From positions 24,947,172 to 25,011,171 of the forward strand of contig JAGTTD010000008.1 of assembly GCA_018398585.1 (NCBI GenBank): a stretch of DNA of 64,000 nucleotides, written 5' to 3'. The DNA is from Simmondsia chinensis (taxonomy: Eukaryota > Streptophyta > Magnoliopsida > Caryophyllales > Simmondsiaceae). The notes under the pieces were generated by a model. The model ran no database searches. It worked only from the letters and a program-made list of their open reading frames with translations, and was not told the DNA's origin. Of this stretch, positions 56,338-64,000 are shown in pieces. Position numbers and translations under genes: made by a program. Position 1 is the stretch's first letter. Every line of letters begins with the position of its first letter.

Positions 56338-58437
56338 GGGGTGGGACGAATTTCAAAAAATTCTCCCCAATTTTACAAAGTTTACACAGCGGAAGGAGTT
56401 TAGAAATCATAATTCTAAATGTAGGGTTAATTTAAAATTCCTAATTTTAGATCTACAGAAGATCTACAGATCTAAATTCTTAATTTAGATCTACATGCCT
56501 TTTACTCTAATACATTCATAACAATACATAAACTTAAACAGGCATAATAATAAATACTGTAAATAAATAGAAAAGCGAAAACTACAAGAAGAAGGAAAGA
56601 AAACATACCTGTATTTGCTCCAAATAAAGAAAACCAAAAAATAATAATAATCTTCAAAATTGAGACCCCACTATCTTCTAAGTAATTACCTCGAGCTGCC
56701 ACGAGGGTGGGCTCCGAAAAATATTAAACTAGGAAAGAAAAAAATTTAACAAAAATTTTTCTCTTCAATTAGGTTTCCGAAATAATTTTAGAAACCCAAA
56801 AATATTTCTTTCAAATTGAATGCGAAACCTCTAAATAAAGACCCCCTATTTATAATAGTATACCGGAGCGAGAAAACCCCTATTTTTCAATGTGGCATTT
56901 CCAAGTTTAAAACAAAACGCATCGTTTCATCCAAAAATTGGGCCAAAATGCAGCATTTATGAAACATCAAAATCGCAGCTCATATTTTAATTAAGTGGGA
57001 CATGTGTCGCACAGCTATTGGTTCCTGCCCGTAGGCACAGATCGCCCTGTTGGGGCTGCCCTGAGCTTGCCACGTGGCATGTTCCCATTGGTTCGCGCCT
57101 AATGGCATGGATCACTCCAATGGTGGCCTCCAGCGCGCTGGTTGGCTAATGCGTGTTAACGCAGATCACTGAGCTGTTGTTGCGATTTTTCTTTTTTTTT
57201 TTTTGTTTTACCTTGTTTTTCACATGTAAAAATTCATCTTATGAATTTTAATTTTTCAAAATTATATTATTTATAATTTATAATTTTTATTCATCTCATG
57301 AATAATGTTTGACAAAATTAAATTTACTCATCTCATGAATAAATTAATTCATCTCATGAATAAATTAATTCATCTCATGAATTCTTTAATTTTTTTCTAT
57401 GGCAACAGATACAGAGGCTTGTGCAGAGACCACGGGAACAATTTAAATCTAGCTCCAAATGGGTTAAATGAATCATCTCATGAAATAATTTAATTACCAT
57501 TTAATGAGACTTAATTCTACTAAATAAATCTCACTGCACTGTAGACTTAAACCATTTAATCGATATTTTTCTAATAGACTGTATTGATGACAATAACTCC
57601 TCCACTAGATGTTCATGACAAAGGATAAATATAACTACTACCATTATCTTTCTCATAGCTTCTCCATTAGTTACCGACTCACTCTTCACTGAATAATTCA
57701 TTTATACTTGAACATACTCACAGTATAAATTCTAAATGTCAAACAGTTGATACTTTGGCCAAAGTTTTTGAACTATTCAAATATTTGCGAATCAACTAAG
57801 GGGACATCTGTATCTCATAAGAGACTGTAGATTCCCTATTGAATACCTGATCCTTGTCACACTTCACGCCGCTACCCAGTGTATGTGGGATTTCAGTTAT
57901 GCATTTAGACCTGACATATAATACACCAAAGTAACTAACGCTCCATACACAAGTCCAGAATACTCTCAGGATTTAGAGTCGTTGTTCAAATAGTACAACA
58001 TGAATCACTTATCTCTGATAGTAGTCTAGAAATAGGCAACTCACATGGTCCAACCCAGTGTAACAATCTTATTAAACACATCAACATAATACTTTTGGAT
58101 CACCATCCAAATGACCAAGACAAGTCCTCTAAAGTGTCATATTATAGTCTTAGCATACAAGTGGTCCAAACTTGTCTTCAACTATGAGTCTTTCAAACAA
58201 CAACACATACCATTTGTTCCAAGTCTATTTGTGGGTTAATCTCATAAATCACTTAGAAGAAATATGTAATTTGTAGTCTGAGGACTACACCCATCTCATG
58301 GATGTTTCCAAAAAGAAAATCCTATGCAGTATAAATGCTCGCTTACACAAATTTAACAAGAGTGGAACTTCAATTTTATTCTTTCATAAAATAATATTAA
58401 TAGAATAAATCTGAATTTTAGGACACTATTCCTAACA
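56338..58437 (-). repeat. copia LTR (family of element A), minus sense
   Basis: About 2.1 kb. The minus sense starts TGTTAGGAATAGTGTCCTAAAATTC. It aligns with the solo LTR at 22805-24715 (GACATGTGTCGCAC..TATTGG, ATTCATCTCATGAAT repeats, GCGAATCAACTAAG(G/C)GGAC). It contains a direct repeat of ATTAATTCATCTCATGAAT near 57345-57380. A primer site follows on its internal side. Confidence 0.7.
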
Positions 58438-59037
58438 GACAGTGCGTGCTTCATCCCGGCTTTCCCTTTTTTTATTTTCAATTCACATGTCTACATATTC
58501 ATTATATGAATATTGTTTAGCATAAAAATTTTTATTTATTTCGTAAATAAATAATTTATCTCACGAATTTAGTTTATCATAAAATTTATTTATCTCATGA
58601 GTTCATTTTAAATATTTTTCAAACGGTGCTTCAAGTTGAGGCTTGCAATGGGACTTTAGGGACAATTTAACTTTAGTTTCAAATGGATCAAATCTAATAT
58701 CAACACTTGATAACATTGATTACCAGACAACATTTAGTTCCACTAAATAAATATTGCTGCCCTCTGAAACTAAACATATGCACTCAAGAATTCTCATACG
58801 ATAATTAAATGAGCGACAGACCCCTTTGTAAGATGTCCATGAATCATAATTCAAATCTACCTTCATTATATTTCTCACTCCTAAGTTCCTTTCCCTTTTT
58901 GAAAAAATTCTATGATTTGAAACATAATTTTCATATAAATTCTTGTGACATTCACTTGGAATACTTTGGCTAAAGATTCGGAATTTTCCAACAATTATAA
59001 ATCTACTTAAGCAGATATCCGCATCTCAAAAGAGACC
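58438..59037 (-). repeat. second, truncated LTR of the same family, directly adjacent
   Basis: Starts in the middle of the LTR sequence (compare 58480-59037 with 57220-57822: TCACATGT, TCATCTCATGA, CTTGAGGCTTGC, CGAATCAACTAAG-like, CATCTCAAAAGAGAC). It ends where the CACTA-like MITE begins. It is the remainder of an older LTR into which the neighbouring one was inserted. Confidence 0.65.
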
Positions 59038-59509
59038 CACTACAAGAAAAATGATCAACAATGAAGGAAAATTTTTTGGCAAAAGACCCAATTTTTCGTC
59101 GTAAACGATCATCACAATGGATTCGACCTCCATCATTTGCTGTCGTAGAAGACCTTGTATTAAAAGGTCTTTTACGAAGAATCCGTCGTAAATGAGAATT
59201 TAATTGCCTATGATGACTCCTTTAGTCCGTCGTAGATAGATAAATTATCATTTGCAACAAAAATTTCCGTCATAACTGCTTAAACATTAGCGACCATAGT
59301 TTTACTCAGTCATAAATAACATGTTCTTTATGACATATTTTTTTTTTTGTAATTGTATAAACATTAACGACAACCATTTTACTTCATCATAAAGAACATG
59401 ATACTAACGACAAAATTTTCCGTCGTACCTATATATACATTAGCGACGTTTTTATTATTCCGTCCTAAGTAGCATGTCATTTACAATAAAACTGTGTGTT
59501 GTAGCAGTG
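59038..59509. mobile_element. CACTA-like MITE
   Basis: The left end CACTACAAGAAAAATGATC is a typical CACTA terminus. The right end GTGTTGTAGCAGTG is an imperfect inverse. The interior carries repeated CGTCGTAAA, CATTAGCGAC and AACGACAA motifs typical of CACTA subterminal regions. Flanks do not show a clean 3-bp duplication. Confidence 0.6.
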
Positions 59510-59787
59510 CAGGCAATAACAAGATTTTATCTATAGTTACTATTTGATATATTGGCAACATAAGCCATCATTCACAAGCGTAAAAATTAAAATTAAAATA
59601 AAGACTAAAACAAAATGTGAATTCCGCAACTTAGAGCTTGCTCATGTCGTAAGATTATCTACAATAGGAACTCAACATTCTATAATGACAAAAAACAACT
59701 CAATATTATATCACAATACAATAGGAATTTAATATTCTACAATGACAAAAGCTACTCAGTATTATTATTATTATTATATTATATATA
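59510..59787. other. AT-rich DNA, no gene seen
   Basis: Contains ATT repeats near 59760-59780 and ends in a TA-rich stretch that served as the Helitron target. Confidence 0.4.
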
Positions 59788-61870
59788 TCTACTATATATA
59801 ATAGAGGAGTTTTTTTTTTTTTTTTTCAAAACTCTCCCCACCCCCAACCCCCTTTTCTTAGAATTTTTCTTTTTTCTTATTGTTCTTTTTTCAAATCCTC
59901 CCCACCCCCATCCTAATCCTAAATTCCTTTTATTTTTATTTTTTCAATCCTAATCCTAAAATTCTTTTATTTTTGTTTATCCAAGAAATTCAAACTAAAA
60001 GTAGCCCAACTATATCTTAACGTATCAAAGAGATGGAAATAAGGCAGGGCGGGTATGGGGAGGTGCCTCCTCCATACCCGTACCTGCATCCTTAACATTT
60101 AAGATGTACATATAAATTATCTAACAATGTTATACTATAAAGAGATATACAAAAGTCTTTCATTACGTAGAAATTGAACTTTGTAGTGTACTATGAATTG
60201 GAGGTTTAATTATTTAATATTTTTTTCCCGTGCGATGTATGGGTAGTATATGCGGTGTACATTTTTTGTTTAATTGTGAAAATGTGAACCGAACTCTATT
60301 TTCTGACCAATAAATAACCTGACTCCAACTTTTCTACAAAAAAATTATCAGAGCATCATACCACATGCCATGCTCAACCACCAATTCAGTATCTTTTAAA
60401 ATCAACCCTTCAAATTTAACATTTCTTATTCTAATCATTAAAAATAGAGTCCAAGAAAAGAAGGGCATTAGAAATTCTCTTTAATCCTATACCTGTACCC
60501 GCCTCATTACCTCCCTAATTTGCGTACAAAACGATTATCCATACCCGCTCCTATCAGTTATTTAGTACTATTTTTAAAAACAAATTATTTCTTTTATAAC
60601 ATTGATAAAGATTTTGTATTATTACAATTAAACACTTATTACTTAATTTGAAGGTTAACTATGTACAAAATAAAATGCATATAGTGGGTATGAGTTGGGC
60701 AGGGGCAGGTTTGGAGCACGGCAGGGCGGGTCCCCACTTATACCCATACCGGCCCCAAATGGGGCAGCTACTCGCGAGTAGCGAGTTTCACCAGCCCCAT
60801 TGCCATTCTAATATCTCTTAATTAAAAAATTACCTACCTCTAACTTTTCTATCAAAAAAATATCCAACTTTATTTCCTAACAGAAAAAAAATCCCAAATT
60901 TAACTTTTCTACCAAAATAAACCAGAGCGTCATACCATGCGCCAAACTGAACTACCAATTTAGTATCTTTCAAAATCAAATTTTTAGAGCTCAATTATTT
61001 TTGTCTAGAAAAGTTATAGTTCGGTTATTTTGATAAAAACCCTAACGCACTATGCCAAATGTATATTCGTGCATAAAGCAATAAATTTTTATTTGCAGAC
61101 TTTTCTTATGTAATCCGAGAACAGGGCGCGGGTTAGAACTCCAGAAACCAAAAAAAAAAGGAAAATCAAAGATTTTTCGTATTTAGTTCATGAAGTGCGG
61201 CATTTCGCGTGGCTACTGCAAGGAAGGATTTATTTTAACCCTGTCAGGTATATAAAGTTTGAGTTTGGTTTATAAGATCTACGCATTCGACAATAAAACT
61301 AAGATACAATAAAACTTAATTCATTAAATTTCTAAAAATTAACAAAAAGCAAACAAAATTTTCAATTTCAGACTTTTCGTATTTAATATATAAAAAATAA
61401 AAAAGGTTCTATAAAATAAAAACTGCCCCCAAGAACCAAAAATAAACAAAGGAAAAATCAAAGCAATAAATTTTTAATTTAAGACTTCTCTTATGTAATT
61501 CAAGAACAAGGTGCTGGTTATACCTCCAAGAATTTCGATTTACGACTTTTCGTATTTAGTCCATAGAAGAAAAAATATTAAACCTCCAAGAACCAAAAAT
61601 TAAAAAAAAAATAATTTAAGACTTTTTGTATTTAATCCATAAAGGAAAAAAATCCATACAAGAAAAACAGGGAAAATAAATTTCCTGCTCAAGACTTAAA
61701 ATAGAAAATATATTTTGTGATATTTTTTATTTAAAACTTTTACGGTTACTACTATGAAAATTATGTAAATTGAACAAGATTATGGACAGTTTGTTCAATG
61801 CAAAAAATCAAAGCTGTAAAATATAGTGACTAATAAATATCACCCGTGCATCGCACGGGAGCAGACCTAG
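59788..61870 (+). mobile_element. non-autonomous Helitron
   Basis: 5' end TCTACTATATATAATAGAGG and 3' end CTAG, inserted between A (59787) and T (61871). A GC hairpin lies 7 bases before the 3' end. The interior is non-coding, with two GC-rich blocks (60040-60090, 60700-60790) containing GGGCGGGTATGGGG-type inverted sequence. No Rep/helicase gene is present. The same 5' end recurs at about 63359. Confidence 0.85.
61843..61859 (+). other. Helitron 3' hairpin
   Basis: CCCGTGC ATC GCACGGG, a perfect 7-bp stem with a 3-base loop, followed by AGCAGAC and CTAG. This is the standard termination signal for rolling-circle transposition. Confidence 0.88.
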
Positions 61871-62471
61871 TAAATTTTTATAATCAAGTTCTTCTAACAT
61901 TGCAATATCTTCAATAGTTCAAATTAGTTCAATTTTGACCGCAAATGCCCACCTCATATAACAAGATCCCACCTCTTATCACAAGATCTTTTATTTAACT
62001 TCAAATGCCCCAATCTCTACAGCAAGATTAATAAGTTGCAATAAAATGCAAAAATTCCATATTTTGTATGTCTTATATTATTTGTATATGTCAATTTAAA
62101 TTTTAAATATATTTGTAACAATTCCTTTATATGTAGTTAAAGAGTATGTATGATTATTTAACTCATCCATCAATTTTCATTCTTTTTAAGAAGTAATAAA
62201 TTTATGAGAAACTATTAAATCAAAAAACAAAATAAAGAGATTTATTAGTAATTAGTTAGGGAGATGAGAAGATATATGAGACCGATTATTGTTATTTATA
62301 TTAACTTTTAAATTTCTTGTGTGTTTAATACCTTTTTTTTATTATTATAGATCTAACACATATTATTTTTTTTTAACTTATAAATCCTAACTAATATCAA
62401 ATTATTAGACCTAAAAATTTGGGGGCATAAAGCCCTTGCTTTATGAGCTTTACTCTTGAGCTGCCCCTACC
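61871..62471. other. AT-rich DNA, no gene seen
   Basis: No coding frame. A GGGGGCATAAAGCCCTTGC...GAGCTGCCCC segment at 62418-62468 is partly palindromic and may be the end of another small transposon. Confidence 0.4.
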
Positions 62472-62488
62472 TATAAAAACATTTAATC

Positions 62489-62649
62489 TCCTCAGAAATA
62501 GCTTCTCGTCAGGGTCTTACCCTGATAGGATAAGGATGCGTACATCATAACCTAACCCCCCCCCCCCCCCCCCCCCCCCAAAAAAAAACCCTCCCCCCGA
62601 CCCTGCACAAACGGGAGCCCTTGTGGCACTGGGAATGTTGTTATTGTTG
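62489..62649 (+). mobile_element. RTE LINE 3' fragment with target duplication
   Basis: 5'-truncated RTE end: CTCAGAAATAGCTTCTC, AAGGATGCGTACATC, a 24-C run (62556-62579), CGGGAGCCCTTGTGGCACTG and a TTGTTATTGTTG tail. It is flanked by the 17-bp duplication TATAAAAACATTTAATC (62472-62488 and 62650-62666). Confidence 0.85.
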
Positions 62650-62739
62650 TATAAAAACATTTAATCATAAAACTTACAAATAAAACAAGTAAACTTTCAT
62701 ATAACAGTCTTTGTAACGAACAAAAAGTTGTTTGTAATT

Positions 62740-63156
62740 TGTTAAGGCTGGAGATTGATGGTATTTTAAACCGCTAATTCATGACTGAATTTATTAGTAC
62801 CCAATGATGGTGACTCTTGGGCTGCTGAGGCTTATGAATGTAGAGACCTATAAATAGGACCTCTTATGCCATGGTTTAGGTATGGGATTGAAAATAAGGA
62901 AACAAAATATAGTCTAAATAGTGAGAGGTAGAGTGTGAGTGAGAAATCCTGTTGTAATTTCTCTGTTATAATAGTGAAATATGTTACTTCCCCTCCATGG
63001 ATATAGGCTTTGGCTGAACCACGTAAATTCCGGTGTCCATATTTTCTCCCAATCCCTTAATTATGTTTGCTATTTCAGTTTATGTTTCGGTAATTAGTGG
63101 GTGGCCCTAACAACTGAATTTGGAGAAAGGTATTAGTTGTTGTGAAATTCTTAACA
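62740..63156 (+). repeat. copia-type LTR (element C)
   Basis: 417 bp, starting TGTTAAGGCTGGAG and ending TTCTTAACA. TATA box CCTATAAATAGG at 62847-62858; GGCTGAACCACGTAAATTCC near its end, as in many plant copia LTRs. A primer site follows. Confidence 0.7.
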
Positions 63157-63158
63157 AC

Positions 63159-63170
63159 TGGTATCAGAGC
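63159..63170 (+). other. primer-binding site of copia element C
   Basis: TGGTATCAGAGC, two bases after the LTR. The element interior (63171 onward) is cut at about 63358 by a Helitron. Confidence 0.8.
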
Positions 63171-63358
63171 CCCAAGTAGAACCTAAGTCGGAGAAGTAGC
63201 AGTTTTGAGTGGAAGGAAAGGACCAGTGGCTGGATGATGCTGTTCCGACGAGAAAAAAATAAAAATAATGCGCGGTGGTGCACGGTTGCGCGTGGGAGGT
63301 GCACGGTGGCGTGTGGACAGCGCGTGGGTAGCGCATGGAGCACATGTATATATATATA
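63171..63358 (+). other. leader fragment of copia element C
   Basis: GC-rich for the region, with CGCGTGGG/GTGCACGGT repeats (GCGCGGTGGTGCACGGTTGCG and following) and a TA microsatellite at its right edge. No gag motif is reached before the Helitron. Confidence 0.4.
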
Positions 63359-64000
63359 TATACTATATATAATAGAGGAGTTTGGAGCCTCCAAAACCCT
63401 CCCCACCCTAACCCCCTTTTCTTAGAATTTTCCTTTTTTCTTGAACTCCTCCAAAATCTTCCCCAGTTTCCAATCCTTTTTTTTAGGTTTTCTTTTTTCT
63501 TATTTCTCTTTTATCAATCCTATATTTCCAATTCCTTTTTCTTTGATTTTTTTTCTTTTTTTAAAAATTTTTTTTTTCCAATTCTACATTCTTACATATT
63601 TACCTTTTTATTTTCCTTTTTTTAAAAAAATAAAATTTTGGCCACCCAATTAATTTGTACATTAAATAAAAATAATCATCATTTATTTGTAGATTAAATA
63701 ATAATAATTAATTTAACTATATCTTAACTTATCAAAGGGATGGCAATAGGGCGGGGTGGGAATGGCGTGCCTCCCCTATACCCGTACCCGCCCCATTACC
63801 ATAATGTGCGTACAAAATAATTATTTATACCCGCTCATATTAGTTATTTAATACTCTTTTTAAAAATAAATTATTCTTTTTATAACATTGGTAAATAATT
63901 TGGATTATTGAATTTAAAGACATTTTTTAACTTCAGGGTTAACTATGTACAAAATGAACTATTGGCGCGTATGCGGTGGGCCGGGGCCGGTATGGAGCAT
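63359..64000 (+). mobile_element. second Helitron, 5' part, runs off the window
   Basis: ACTATATATAATAGAGGAGTTTGG and the following CCCTCCCCACC...CCCCCTTTTCTTAGAATTTT align with the Helitron at 59788. So do the later GGCAATAGGGCGGGG...CCCGTACCCGCCCC and TTAACTATGTACAAAATG segments. The terminal TC is TA here. The 3' end is outside the window. Confidence 0.75.

Overview
The window is nuclear DNA of a flowering plant, probably a eudicot. It is AT-rich and almost entirely retrotransposon and transposon sequence. Several copia and gypsy LTRs, LINEs of the RTE and L1 types, Helitrons, CACTA ends and MITE-like elements lie nested in one another. I find one intact single-exon host gene: a family-1 UDP-glycosyltransferase (30442-31830) that resembles the UGT708 C-glycosyltransferases. 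I see no tRNA, rRNA or CRISPR.

Left part (about 1-26 kb). After MITE-like repeats and an unidentified minus-strand pseudogene (2458-3041), a decayed Ty1/copia element runs from an LTR at 4554-5973, through degenerate integrase and reverse transcriptase, to a second LTR starting at 13509. Its reverse transcriptase is interrupted by a small non-autonomous LTR element (10559-12987, target duplication GTGAG) whose only gene resembles an RNA-recognition motif (RRM) of polypyrimidine-tract-binding protein (PTB). The second copia LTR was hit by an RTE-type LINE (14251-18621, 19-bp target duplication), a MITE, and a second RTE copy (20012-26046) that itself carries a solo copia LTR (22805-24715).

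Middle (26-34 kb). There is a dead RNase H/zinc-binding LINE fragment, MITE-like AT-rich repeats, the glycosyltransferase gene, and a degenerate tandem array of about 43-bp units (32470-33770).

The 34-48 kb block is a nest with clean boundaries. A CACTA-type terminus (34107) lies beside an L1 LINE with an RRM-type first ORF (34243-48078; 16-bp target duplication and poly(A)). Inside it is a second PTB-RRM-carrying LTR element (35066-46251, target duplication GCCAA). Inside that is a Tekay/Del-type chromovirus on the minus strand (36298-44117, target duplication GTGCT). The chromovirus gag-pol frame is never shifted; it is cut only by point stop codons, most of them C-to-T or G-to-A changes.

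Right part (48-64 kb). There is a 134-bp duplication, a decayed copia element (49823-54519), a copia LTR of the left-hand family inserted into another copy of that LTR, a CACTA-like MITE, a complete Helitron (59788-61870), an RTE 3' fragment with target duplication, another copia LTR with its primer site, and the start of a second Helitron.

The most unusual observation is the two non-autonomous LTR elements. They share TGTCAC...GTGACA termini, an initiator-Met primer site, a PTB-like RRM gene, an FPRTGI motif near the end of the coding region, and a pyrimidine-rich stretch between TATA box and primer site, which is the kind of sequence PTB proteins bind.
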